This document shows positions 35,901-49,400 of a stretch of 64,000 nt of DNA, piece after piece (within the stretch, counting starts at the first letter, position 1; each line of letters begins with the position of its first letter). The notes below the pieces were generated by a model. The model was not told the DNA's origin. It did not search any database and saw nothing but the letters and a program-made list of their open reading frames with translations. The stretch is taken from the NCBI GenBank assembly GCA_037074765.1, contig JBAMDO010000139.1, positions 1 to 64,000 on the forward strand, read 5' to 3'. The DNA comes from Mansonella perstans. Taxonomy: Eukaryota; Nematoda; Chromadorea; Rhabditida; Onchocercidae. Made by a program: the position numbers and the translations under genes.

Positions 35901-38025
35901 AGCATTTCTAAAGTAAAATATGCTCCAAGAGATATTGCTTTCATAATAGTCATCCAGTTTCATTTATAACATTATTGATTTTCAGAACAGAAATCGTCGA
36001 ATTAAGGGCAAAATTTGTCTTTTTGTTTTTATCATTTCCAGATAGTGGATCCTGATCTGAAAATTGAAATAATTTTACATTAAATCTATTGAAATGAGGA
36101 ATCGGATTGAACAGTATATCAAATTATACACTGTTTTTCATTCATGATACTCGTTTTAGAGAGATAGAGAATAAAAATTCAACTTTGTTTGTTAAAATAC
36201 AATAAAATTTAACTTGTTCCTTCATCATGATTAATGAAAGTGGAAAAATTTTTTTCAGTAAACTTTGTTTAAATTTGATGAATTTCAATGAAAGATGTTG
36301 TTTAAGAAGCAAAGGAACAAAGTTTAATTAAAATTGCTTTTTTGTCGACACACTTTTTCTGACATCTCATTTCACTTGTAGCATGTTTTATGTGCCAGCT
36401 AAATAATTTTTCTTTACTGAAAGATCTGTAGAGTGTAAGATCCACAACGAATTTTCTTTGAATTAATTTAAAATTTGCTAAGCAAAAAAATTGAAGATAC
36501 TAATTAATCATCTCTCATAAATGGCAAATTGGTGAACTAATAAATGAACGAACGCTATGAAGTATATATTATACTTGGTAAAATTTGCTATAGATACTTG
36601 GCTTTCAAAGAAATTTTTTCATAAAATAACATTTCGTAACAATTTTACTAGCAATTTCTGCTGATAGAAAATGTAATCATTTAGAACTGCACACTAAGTT
36701 TTTGAAATATTCAGTAAATAATTATTAAAATGAGTCTGAGCTGAGCATATTGAGCAGAAGCTAACTTCAACAGTTCTTGAAAAGGTTGTCGAAACTGACA
36801 TATGCAGAGTGTAACGAATCGAATGCATTATGTGCTCGATATGTTTTCACGGAATTTTGTCATTTTTGCTCATTGCATTTATCGTTAATTCAAATTACTG
36901 CGAATAATACTTCTTTAAAGGAATCAATTCGCTTCTTCTCAGGGAAATGTCGCAAATTACAGGAATTAATCAGATTTAAGTCCATTATTTATGAAGAATA
37001 ATCTTCGAATCATTCACTTTGAATCATTTCCTTTAAATAACAATAAATGATTTCGTTTTATAAATAATTGCACTATACGATATTCTAGCACACTTTTATT
37101 TTCATGGAAAAAAAGGAATGATAATTTTGAAAGAATTATAATTAAAATCGAAATAACAAGGACTGGCATTTGTTAATTATGAAGAATAAATCCTAAATTT
37201 CTTAAAATTTCAAATAAATTGTCCTTTATTTAATTCTTTTATGTCTGTGGGATAATTAATGAAACTTTCCATTAATTTCGAGTATGAAATACTATAACTT
37301 ACTGCACTGAAAAATAAAAACTGTATCATAGCACTGATAAAAAATGATTCACGATACTACATATTTATATAACTGATGTTATATTGCAGTAAAAAAGATA
37401 GGTGTAACATCTTTGTCATATAATAATAAATTAAGATTTGCGCAGAATTATTTCGGTTAATCGGACTAATCATCTGGTAAGCTGAAGTAAATCTTTTGCA
37501 TCAATAAACTAAATGTACAAAACAATAGTTATAATTCAACAAATATAAAGAGATGGAAGGAAATAAAAATAAACCCGTATCTCCAGGAACCTTCATAACA
37601 ACAGTAACAGCTTCTTCCATGCAATCAAATTTTGTTAAAACATGTTGCATAATTAAAATGTGACAATCTCTCAATAAATTAGAAACAAGTAGATCTCATT
37701 TTTAAAATCTAATGTTCCAAGATTTCCTGCATGCATAAAAATTCTAATCAATTGTTCAACAATTATGAAAAGGGCAACTGCATATGCATTTAATGCTCCA
37801 GAACCAGCTTAATTGTGGGTCTTGAGGGTTTTCATCTTCCTAGACCGAGCTGCAATTTTTTTCCATAAAACGAGAAGCAAATCGGTCAAATTGATCAGTA
37901 ATATGAAAAAATAATCAGATCACTGCATCGCTACTCGTTCCTAAATTCGCACCCGATAAGGAAAATTCAAAATACATTTAAAAAAGTTTGAGATAAAAAA
38001 TATAAGTGATAACAGTGTACAGCTA
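29981..38025. other. 8-kb gene-poor AT-rich intergenic region
   Basis: I find no supported gene between the start of the PIM kinase and the 3' end of the cadherin. Open frames here (e.g. 31155-31557 minus, 33949-34158 plus, 36777-37001 plus) have no recognisable motif and no convincing exon partners. Poly(A)/poly(T) runs occur near 30777-30788 and 31034-31051. A direct duplication is listed separately. The stretch probably holds the kinase promoter and the cadherin 3' UTR. Confidence 0.5.
32792..32840. repeat. Exact tandem duplication of a 24-bp unit (period 25)
   Basis: The 24 bases at 32792-32815 (TGCAACTTCTGATCCTATGA...) recur exactly at 32817-32840. Perfect identity in non-coding DNA indicates a recent local duplication. 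Confidence 0.85.
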
Positions 38026-40416
38026 TCAAAGGACGGCCATTGTTTGATGTACGTTCGAAGATGCGGATGTGTTCACCGTTCGATCATCATCACTATCAAT
38101 ATTACTAAAATCTCCAAATCTTCCCGACATCAATTCTGAGGTCAACTGCGCTTTCTAAAAATATAGCATACCTCGGTAACTTGAGTTGCTTCCCTTCTAT
38201 CATATTTTGGGTAGTTTTAAGACTGCTCCCATTCTATCAAATTTCGGTTTCTAGCAAGACAGAGTGGAACAGCAATCAAATCTTCAATTTCGGACAAATA
38301 TAATTGCACATGAATTAATACTACTTATGAAGAGTTCATAAATTCAAAGCAGCATTAATCGAATACTTCACTGTTAAAATTTTTTCTGGACTAGTAAATT
38401 AATGATGGAATATACCCTGAATACCTTAGAAGATTTTTTGTCAGTAATACCAACATCACTGGCCGGTTCATCGTAAACACGATTCGGATCAACACCACTA
38501 TCAGCAACAGCTTTATTATCCTTCCGCCTGATGTTATGTGCTGGCGGGAGTGGCGGTTTCCTACGCTGTGAAGGTTTCACTTCATCCGGATATGAGAAAT
38601 CAAGATTCTCTTCCTCTTAAATATGAAAAACAAAATAGTGTAAGACACAAATGCGAGAAAAGTAAGGAAAGCAGTATTACTGTAAATGCGTTATTATGTC
38701 AAAAAAAGAAAAAGAGAAGAACCATCACTATCACTTGTCTCCAGTAGTGGTCTTCTTTGACTCTGCGAACTTTGTGTTATCACTCGACAATGCACCGGTC
38801 GCATTGTCATGTAATCATCTTCGTCTTGTATGTTTGGTGAAGAATCTACAATTCTGAGATGAATCAATTCATTCCAGTTTAGTTGCAATAATTTTAATTT
38901 AAATGCAAGATGAAAGTAACAAATTTCTGACAAAATGACCAACCGTTTGTAACATTCCTACCAGTATCGGGATTATTTTTCAAACGTTCTCCACATAGTT
39001 CAGCAGCTACATCACAAGCACCATTTATCTGAAAACGTAGTAGAGAAGTAGCCTTAAGTATAAAGATCAACATTCCATCTATACAGTTAAAGTTTCAAAA
39101 AAAAAAAAAATTATTTACTCTTTTTTCACACTGTATACGCCAATCTTCTTTTGTTGGAGCCTCATCGGATATACGCATATCTCGTGGTCTTTTCATCCGA
39201 GCTTTATATCTAGGACTAGAAGAAAAAGTGATACACATGCTTCGTAATCTTATTTCCATTTTTTCAAAAAAATTTCGAATTCCATTTTATCTATCAATAT
39301 CGTTGGAAAGACAAAAACTTACAGAAGAAAATTCATTGTAAGCATTTTTAGAGATTTTGAATAATTCTATATATTTACCTAAAAGATCGACAACGATCAA
39401 CAGCAGATAGCTGTAGTTGAGATGAGCAACTTGCCATTCCATCATTATCTGCCATAATAATTTCACCGTATCGTCTGAGCACCTCATTGTTAGCAAGCTA
39501 AAGATACTGAAGCAATTTCATCGCGACTACTTGAAATAGAACTCAATAATTCAGTAATTCATTTAAGAAATGAAGATTCAATGAGTATAGAAAAATTAAC
39601 ATACAGGTACGGTTTCATCAGATCTATCAATGCCACGATCTGAATCACAATTTTTTTCTGTATCCACTTCTGTGACCCAACGAATTCGGCACCTATTCGA
39701 ACCTGCCAACGAAGGAGAATGACACTCACCTCCAGTCGACGAGCTACTTATTCGTTCATGGATTGGCAGAGGACGTACCTACAATTGTTCAGTTCTGTAT
39801 CTGACATTTTTTATTTTTAAGCGACCACCAAAGATGATTAATAACAAGATGATTAATAACTCTAGATTTAAAAAGTAATTGATTTTACTGCTAAAGGAAA
39901 AGTTCCATTCCTTCTTTCTACTACTATGGTACTAATATTACTATTACTGGATCATCTAGAAATAAACACATCTAGACATCGTCAATAACAAATTAATTTC
40001 TGAAAAAAATTGCATAAATTACTTACAATGACTGAACACTAGATGTAAAACAACTGAAAATGCAAGAACTATGGGAAAATCCTTAGTAAAAGTATATCAG
40101 CTAAGGATTTCCTTCGTAAAAGTATACAGCTCAATCGTCAATCTTTACAAATAAAACATATCTTCCTTTCTTATCTAACCTATTCAGAAGCATATTTGTA
40201 AAAGTATCACCGAACTACAATCATTACTTGAACTGTTGGCAAGCCTTTCTCGTAATTGCTATTGTGCAAACGAGGAAATAAAGGTGGTGCCGGTATTACA
40301 GAATGTGGTACACCGTCGCACGACATCGAGACTCGCGGATTATAATTATTCGTTTCGTATTCCATCTCTTTTACTTTCGATGACTTTCGATTCCTACAAT
40401 TTCGATGCACAGGTTG
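38026..40416 (-). other. Fat-like cadherin: cytoplasmic tail
   Basis: Exons 40228-40416, 39611-39778, 39379-39497, 39119-39215, 38962-39028, 38723-38845, 38425-38615 and 38026-38154 encode about 360 residues. Features seen: a proline-rich APPLFPRL, a second [14 protein letters not shown] that looks like an SH3- or EVH1/WW-binding site, a Tyr in VYDEPASD suited to SH2 binding if phosphorylated, acidic Ser-rich stretches ([14 protein letters not shown]), and the C terminus QTMAVL. The first exon may start at 40416 or 40418 depending on which of two overlapping acceptors is used. I recognise no catalytic domain. Confidence 0.8.
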
Positions 40417-43400
40417 CTCTAATTACTAATTATTATAATAAGTTTATCGCAAATAACATCAATTTAACTAGTATACATCTAATCACTGGTCCTAATATGG
40501 CAGGAAAAAAGCACTTTCTTGAGGCAAAACGCTCTCATCGCAATTTTAGCTCATATGGGGTCATTTGTCCCAGTAGGTAGTGCACATATTGTCATTATTA
40601 TTAACTTTTAATGTTATTTATTAAGAATAATATATAATCAAAAAGGTCAAACTTTTTAACACGCAAGTAAATGCAGATAATGAGAGCAGCAAAGACTATA
40701 AGAAGTAAAATAACGATGATCAAGCCAATAATCTTGATAGCATTCAATGGCCGACCATCCGCTATCGAAGCCGGTGATCGATCTGCAATATTTTTTCATT
40801 TCATCTAATTTTCATTCTATGTTTCATCATCTAGCTTATTATCTGTGTTTTGGATCATTTCACGACTTTAAAGTGTTGCAATAAATGATTATCGATTATA
40901 TTACTGAAGTTGCATTAATCTAACATCCGATCTTAATTCTATCAATTTTGTTAAAATTTCTATTTTACTAATGGAAGATAAATTCGGCAACTATTCCAGG
41001 AAACAAAAAGTTACATGCAACAATATATACTGATACCTCTGCAAACTGTTCCTGAATATCCATGGGAGCAATTACATATGAAACCCGTAGAATGAGATAA
41101 ACGTATACAATTGCCAAAATGACCACAAGGATTTGACAAACATGGATTCCAATCTCCTGTAATGAAAATCTCTCATTTGATGAATCCATACTAACCATTC
41201 CTACTGTTCAGGATACTCTTCACACTTGCTTTTAAATAAGTGTAAAGCGTGGATCACGCTGTTGGATGAATAATATGTGTTACAATTTCTTCATCTTTCA
41301 AATTATAAAAAGCAATTATTCTTTACCGCTAAAAATTATTTAAAAAAGCTACAACGCCTTTTTCCTGAAAACATGAACCACACAACTCTCATTCTCAACT
41401 ACTTACCTCTCAACTGGCAAGTTTTTCCTGTAAAACCATCCGGACAACTGCAGTAGAAATCATTATGTAAATTGATACATTCTACACCACGAGGACAAGG
41501 ACTTGAAGCACAGGGTGTTAGGTCGATTTCACAGTTGCTGCCGGAATATCGAGAAGGGCAAACACAACTAAAGTTGCAGACATAAAAGACAGAATAAAAT
41601 ATTTTGGACACATATTATTTAATTCTTAACCTAAAATAATGATAGAAAAGTTCGGTGAAAAACATGTGGTATTAATTATAAGAGATATGTTACGATTATC
41701 TATGAGTGTTATTTATAATTTATTTTAGAAAATCATTCATTAATGAGGTATTTGGTTAACGATATATTAACAATATATTTAAAGATCTTGATATAATAAA
41801 GATTCTAACAATGTGATATTAATGAATTTTGATAAACCAACAATATATGGATAAAATTATGATTTGTAGTATTTTGTATGCAAAGGTTTGGAAGTAACCT
41901 ACTCGTAAGTTTTTTCACTGGAAGGAATACAAGTACCCTCATTTTCACAAGGGCTTGCAGCGCATGGAGAGCTGACTACAGCATTGCAATTTAAACGAGT
42001 ATTGTACAGATATAGGCCCTGTTTCGTCTTCGGCATTTCATAACCATCAACAGAAATACGTCTGAAAATACTTTCCATTACACTCAATTAAAAAATCTGG
42101 AAAGAATAAGCAGCAACATATTTCCAACAAATACTTCCTTCCACACTTTGTCATAAGATGATAAATCATGAAGAGTAAATGAAATGATCGGGAGACAAAA
42201 ATCAAAAATAGCCGATGGAGTGGAACGGTCTTCCCGACACCAATGATTATCAGAAGAAGGAATGATAATGAAATCAAAACTGTTTTATATACTCAAGCAA
42301 ATCTCCCTTCTTTCTAGTAATAAATCAAACTCAAAGTTTTCATCATTTACTGTGACTCATTTTAAGTTTTGAAAACTTCTGTTTGAAAATACAACTGTCA
42401 TCATCAAGCTATTCTATTATGAATCGACAAAATTACGCCATCCTATTCTGAAGTAACCAAAAAGCAAACCCAAAACAGCCAACCATTCCCTTTGTTACCA
42501 TTGGCTTCAGATCGCTTGCTGCTGTGAAGGTGTTATCGGCGACCAATTGTGAAACCATAGCACCAAAAGTAAGTCTAAAAGTAAATGTTAAAATACACTA
42601 GAAGTAATAAAACACTAAATCTGTAATAAACAGTAATAAATCAAATTCCAATACTATACAGTTTTGTAAGCTTTCAAAGAATCAGATATCGCCGGATTCA
42701 TAAAAAGAAAATAATATGGCATATGAGAGTAAAAGAGAAATTAGTAAAAAGATTATGACTTTGTTAATTATATTAAAATCACCTTACACCTTCTCGGAAA
42801 AGATTTACGACGTCGCTACCTGGTGGACTGTCACCTTCCTTTTCGTACACTCCGTCCAGCACAAGTTTCGCATGCCTACTCCTTCTAGATACTTTTAAAG
42901 AATGCCATTTACCATCACTGACCGTCTGCTGGTTAATGCGAACTAATCCCAGTCCAGTACCACAGTTCCAACGGTACTGTACATATCTTTTTTCGATCTA
43001 AAATTTAAAAAACTCTTGTGGTAATTGAAGTTTACAATTTTCTTTGCAATTAACTTTCAGAAAGGACAGAAAGAACAGTACATAGATTACGTCTAAAGAA
43101 GAGATATGATAAGTGCAAATATCACTTATAACCTCGATGGCATGAAAATCTAAATTGCCAGCTCCATGCATAATGACTGCATCTGTGCTTATTGTCCTGA
43201 AATTGATCGTCAATTCTAGTCGCCGCTCTACCGGATTTGCAACAGTCATGCGGAAAAAACTGTCACCTTCAACTCCAATTTCCGCATCTGTAATAGTACA
43301 GAAAACTTTTGATGAAATGAGAGCGAAATTTCACTGAATCAGAATTTTTGCAAAATTCGCATCATGTTTCAATCAGTTTTTACCTTATTTTCTGCAAATC

Positions 43401-46400
43401 AGTGATTCATGACCTATCTGTGATATTCGCATATCTATCCCTAATATTGAAAAATTATTTAATTTGTGGTTGTTTACAAAGCTCATTTAATTTTATTGCT
43501 AATTTTCTGTTACAAAACCGATAACCTTGACTGCACCCTCGCTTTTCTTTATCGCAAATGCTCGTATCACAGCGATCGCCAGTAGTACCTGGTGGACAAA
43601 AGCAACCAAATCCAATATCTGTATTCATCGGAATGCATATCTGCAATTTTCATAATACTCTGATTCGGTATTTTATTTATTTAATCTATCTTCTAAAAAC
43701 GCAAATATAAAGAGACATTTACGATTTCCAATATTCTAGCGTTAATTAAATTTCTGTAAGAAAGCAAATACTTAATTAAACAATTAAGCGAACTCTACAG
43801 TTAACAGGCATTGATCTATTTCACGTTGTTTCAGGTGCCTATTTTGACTCAGCAGTTCCAGTATGGAAAAATAATTAAAAGTATATCCAACAGTATTATC
43901 TGGAATTTACGTAGGTTTTAAAGTTTCATCTCAACTCACTGTTACGCATGGTAAAGCAACAGTTTTATTTGAAAAAAATAAGAATAAATGAGAAAAATAA
44001 TAACCTCTTCCTTGGTGCACTGATCACGACTGCATTTGTCAACCGGTATATCACAACGCTTTCCAGCATAACCAATCCGACATGTGCAATCATAGGTTCT
44101 GAGATGAACAGGAGCGCTGAATGATTGATGATTGGTATTATAGTAGACACTATGCGCATCATCCAAATATAAACGATCCCGGCATTCACCATTAACACAT
44201 ACGTCTCGTCGACAAACTTCCGTTATTATTGATATAATCTGTGCAAGAGAATCATACGTTCAAATAAAAGGAAGATAAGCGGCCGGACTTGACAATAACA
44301 TCAAATGGAATTTTCCATAGAGAAAAATAAAAGCTAATTAACATTTCCCACCTTTCAAATTTTTTGATATGAATAAGGAACATTATCTTTAACTATAATC
44401 TCTTATTGAAGATTTAGCCACACCACAAAGTGTTGTCCAAAAAAAAAAAGGAGAAATGGATGCTGAAAAAAAAAAACCTCTCTGCCAATATCATCGCTCA
44501 GTTGAGCAACATTGCCTTCAAGTCTTTGTCGAATGAAATTTGGCCGATGGTATCCGCGAGAATCAGAACGTGATACTGTGAATAAGATATCCAAGTCCTG
44601 CTCTGATGTCGTTCTATTACTCAATTGACGGATATGAACGTAATGTCGGACTAAATTAATTTTGCTTACAATCAGATGCACTCCAAGTCACAATATAGAT
44701 TTGAAAGAATACCTCAATAAAATGGTAAAAAAATAAAGACCTCTCTGCCAATTTATATAATAAAGTATTTGAAAAATACTAAGTTTAAAGAGTGAAAATA
44801 ATTAATGACCAAATTCTCAACGTTTAGTAGTCTATCAAAAGTGAAAAGTGAAAAGATTAGCTTGCCTAAAGCAGATTGTACGGAGAGAATTTGAATATTT
44901 TGTGGCTTGACATTCAGAAATCTGGATAAGGAGTGTACGAAATTCTTAGCATGTTTGCTGAAGAATGTTTCTCCCAGAAGATTATGAATTCGTATGCTTA
45001 CCGAATGATCGAGTGCATCTTGGTCAACTGAAGTTACCTAAATCAGATTTCATGATTTATGAGATCACAATTTTTTTTATTATTTTTCTTTCCTATGGAT
45101 TTAGAAAAGTAGTTTATCCCTGTTCCCATTTGAATAGCATAACCGAATCACAAGAATTGTGAGGTATATCGAGCAAGTATGACGTATTCAAAATCGAATA
45201 GGAAATATGAGCAACTGTAATACTGAATGCGAATCGTAAAAAACACAAATATTCTAATTCTTCACAATTTATGATGATAAGAATTATAGCAGATTCTTAC
45301 ATCTATCACAACTGGCACCATAGCAATATATTTACCATCGGTTACAGAAACATTGAAACGGTAGGTTCCCGAAAGAAGATCAGCTTCGCCAATTATGTCA
45401 CCTGTTTCCGAATCGACGCTGAATGGAATTTTTGAGCGTTGATGATTCAACCAGATGCTATTAGAATTAGCTTCAGGATTAGCTAATGAGTAACGCAATA
45501 TATCCGATGAGTCCTATAAGCAATATGATTATGGATTAGAGCAATTCATTAAAGACTGCTATATACTATATTATATGATACAACCAGTAATTACAATCAG
45601 TAATTATTTATGAAATAACAAATACCAACTTCATCTGTGGCTATGACTCTACCCACGATTCCGCCCAGAAATTCACCCATTAGCGTATTCAAAGTAATTT
45701 TCAGTGGACTGATTTGCGGTGCATGACGGCTTTCCTCCTTGACAAACAACGTCATTGGACATTCCGTTGACAGATTATCTCTATCAGTAACTTTAACCTG
45801 CAAAATAAAAAAACTGAAAAATGCGAAAATGAAAAATCCTGCAGAATACTGCCACCGATCCACGTTGTCAGAAAAACTAAAATTGAACGAGACTAAGTAA
45901 GGGAAAATTTAAAAACATACGGAAAAAAGATAAATTTCTTTTTTGATATGTGGTGGAAAACGTTTTGTAGTGATCAAGTTCAAGGCACTGTCGAAAGCAA
46001 ATAATGAAGCACCGTCTCCAATAATTTCTAACTTGTACGGGCCGGTATTTGATTCTTTATCTTTGTCAGTAATGGATATCGGCAATATAACATGTCCAGG
46101 TTCAACACTTTTCTAAAAAAACATCATCATCATTGCATAATCATCATCAAAAAATTATAAATGCTTCTTCACGAAAGAATATGAATTATATACACTAGTA
46201 AAAAAACCAAAACATTGAAATGCATCAAACGTTGAAGTTACTGAAAGAGTACGAACATTCCTATGAATGTGTAAACGTACAACTCATTTATCGTATTTAA
46301 GAGTGAAAGAAATAATACGCATCTGGAGAAATCAATTTTGAACATTTGAATTTTTGAGAAGTACTTAAAGGAGGTAAATAATTGGTGACAAATGACATAA

Positions 46401-49400
46401 TATGCTGCTCTTTTACTGAATGGTGAATAAAATACCTGCACAGCAGCAGTCAAATTACAATGTTTTAAAACAGGTGGATTGTCATTCTCGTCTTCAACTT
46501 CAATCTCAACAGTTGTGGAATCTGATAGAGGTGGAGTACCACCGTCCACTGCTTTTACTACCAAACGATAATTACTCTTCTGCAAAAAGCATAAATTTAA
46601 TGAGAAATATCATTGCACCACGATTATATCGATAATTTTCAAGAGATAAATAGTGGTTATTCGAACCGCGCATTATCTTCGGATCCGGAAAAGATATCTT
46701 CGGATTCATGTCTTGCCTACTATAGAATCAGATCCAAGAAATTTGATGAAGCTCAAACAATGAGAAAGGAACTTATCTATAAATGTAAAAATTTTTTCCC
46801 AAACGATAAAGTCAGAATAATTGTTTTTAATAAAGACACTTGACTGTACGAGAGGTCCTACTTAATTTTAACTTTAATCCTATTATTTCTGCTTTCGCCA
46901 GTGGTATACACAAATCCGTAAGATTAGTCTTCACAACTAATGTGTAATTGAATCAATTTTTAGCAAAATTCAATAAACTACTACGACATATTACTAGTTC
47001 AGTTAAACATGATAGAAAGTGTCAAATAATCAGAAAATGAAACGATAAAACGCACTACTTCACGATCGAGCATTTCTGTGGTTGTAATCCATCCATCTTC
47101 GCCGATAGTGAAGGCAGTCACATCATTTATTATCAAATAAGATACTCGGCCAAAGTGCTCACTGTCTGGATCATTTGCCAACACCTGAACAGGAACGAAG
47201 AAATTATGGCTTGTAGAAAAGCGTGAATCATTTATTCATTCCATGAATCATTCAGCTTATCACTTTTTCCCTCCACCATTATTTTTGTCATTCCTGCACT
47301 AATTGTCTAATATTTTTTGGCAATATAGCCAAATTAATTAATTAATGGCTGTACCTGTATAACTTTAGTATCACGTTGCATATTCTCCAGCACCGTAGCT
47401 CGATAAATAGATTGTGCAAAACGTGGTGGATTATCGTTTACATCCAGAACTTCGACATTTATTTCACATGTCGAATTTAGTGGAGGTTTTCCGGAATCTG
47501 TTGCGATAACAGTAACTGTAAATTTCTCCAGCTGCTCAAAATCCAATGCAGAAGCTAATTCCAACAAACCTGAAAAATTAGCATTCATGAATTAATTCAG
47601 CAGTAGGTATATAATTAAGAATCGATCAAAGATTACAATAAGGATTAATTACCGTTATTTGCATCAATGCTTAGATATTGAGCCACATCATCAGAGGCCT
47701 CCATGCGATAAATGATAACTTCGTTGTCATCACCTCCGTATGCTTTCAACTGAACTAACTTCTTTCCAGGTGTTTCATCTTCGGCAATTCGCAAATGATA
47801 GGTATTCTGTTCAAATACAGGTGCATTGTCATTCACATCTCCAACATCAATAATCACTTTTGCTGCAATCTATTGGATGTAAAAACATTTGCTACAGAAA
47901 GGTATAAAAAACTTTACTACAGAAATAAAAACTGAAATAAATTTTAATTTAAATTAAATCAGTAAGTGTAGCACATTATGTTTCTTCAAAATTTTGATAG
48001 CAACCTTTGGCACTATTCTCTGTTACCGTAAATGCCAGGACTGAGAAGTTGTACTGATCCTTAACTTCACGATCAAGAGGAGAAATCACTGTTATAACAC
48101 CAGTTTCATTATCAATATCGAACAGATCCAGATACGGATTGTTATTACTCGCAAACTTAAATGTGATATGGCCAACACCGTCCAGATCGCCAACAGTTGC
48201 TTCCAGTCTAAGAAATATTTTTTAAATTGTAAATCTAAAAAAATACCATATCCCAACCAAATTAGATGTTTCGGATACAGTATATTTTCCAATACTGCTA
48301 CACTGAATTCCTATATTCCATAGAAACTGAATGTGTAGAAACAGAAAACTCCCGAGATGCAAAATGGAATGACATGAGTGCTTGGATTATAAGAATAAGA
48401 GAGAGTTCACAAATTTTAACCAAGGTTCAAATTCCATGTTCATTTCTCAAATTCCAAAACACTCCAACGATAGATATTGAAAAATGATGTAAAGACTTCT
48501 ATTGTTAAAATGTAAAGACTTCTATATTATATTTCGCATAAACTTATGCGCGGATGATCAAGCTTATGATTTGCCAAGTTACATCAATTGTTTATATGCA
48601 TTAAATAGTTGCAAATTAGATTCTCTTGTTTAAATCGACCCTTTAAATTTTTAATAACGGAAGAGAACAAAGTGAACCAAGAATTACCTAACCACTACGA
48701 TTAGGTTCTTCTTAGATAAGACAAACATCGATCCTTAACTACCTAAAATTTTTGTAGAAACCATGTTATGAATCGAATTCTGAATTGTGGACTCGGTCAT
48801 GTAATACAAACCTTGTAGCAAATAGTTTTTCCTTTCTTGTTGCATTGCTATTTTCCTGAATCATACCGTAAAAAACAGGTTGTTTAAATTTAACTCTCCC
48901 TTTATTCGTTCTTTCAATCCTAACAATAATGTGCTCAATACATATGCTCTGCGGCGTTTCTGCACGAAGAAACAGCTCAATCTGAAAATTTTTTTTGTTA
49001 AATCAACTCTATAATTCACTTCTATAAAGTATTAATCGGCAAAGCGTGTAATTTGAAAAAAAAAAGATAAAACTGTATTCCATCAAAAAACAATTCATAA
49101 TATTACAAAAAAAAATCAAAAAGAAACAAACCTGATTTGAAACATTTGAGCTAAACTGGTCACGAACAACTACTGTTCCATTGTCTTTAACACTAAACAA
49201 GTTAGATTCTGATCCAGTAAGAGAGAACCGCAAGGATTTTTGAACTTTCTGATATCCCATTTTAACAATAGTGCCAGGTGGCGAGTCCTGTGTTATATTT
49301 CTAAAGATTTTTTCCGGTTCGCATTGAAACTGTGAAAAATTCGACCGCAATTTCACCTGTAAGTTTGAAACATTATTTAGTCAACAAGAATAATAAGATT

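Noticed and set aside
36777..37001. Plus-strand frame of 74 codons with several Cys residues
   Set aside because: No signal peptide, no regular Cys spacing and no neighbouring exons; not supported as a gene.
40968..41198. Hydrophobic minus-strand frame ([20 protein letters not shown]) that looks like a transmembrane segment
   Set aside because: It is the wrong frame of the exon 41037-41156. Phase from both neighbouring exons gives a clean EGF domain, and the real membrane helix is in 40661-40782.
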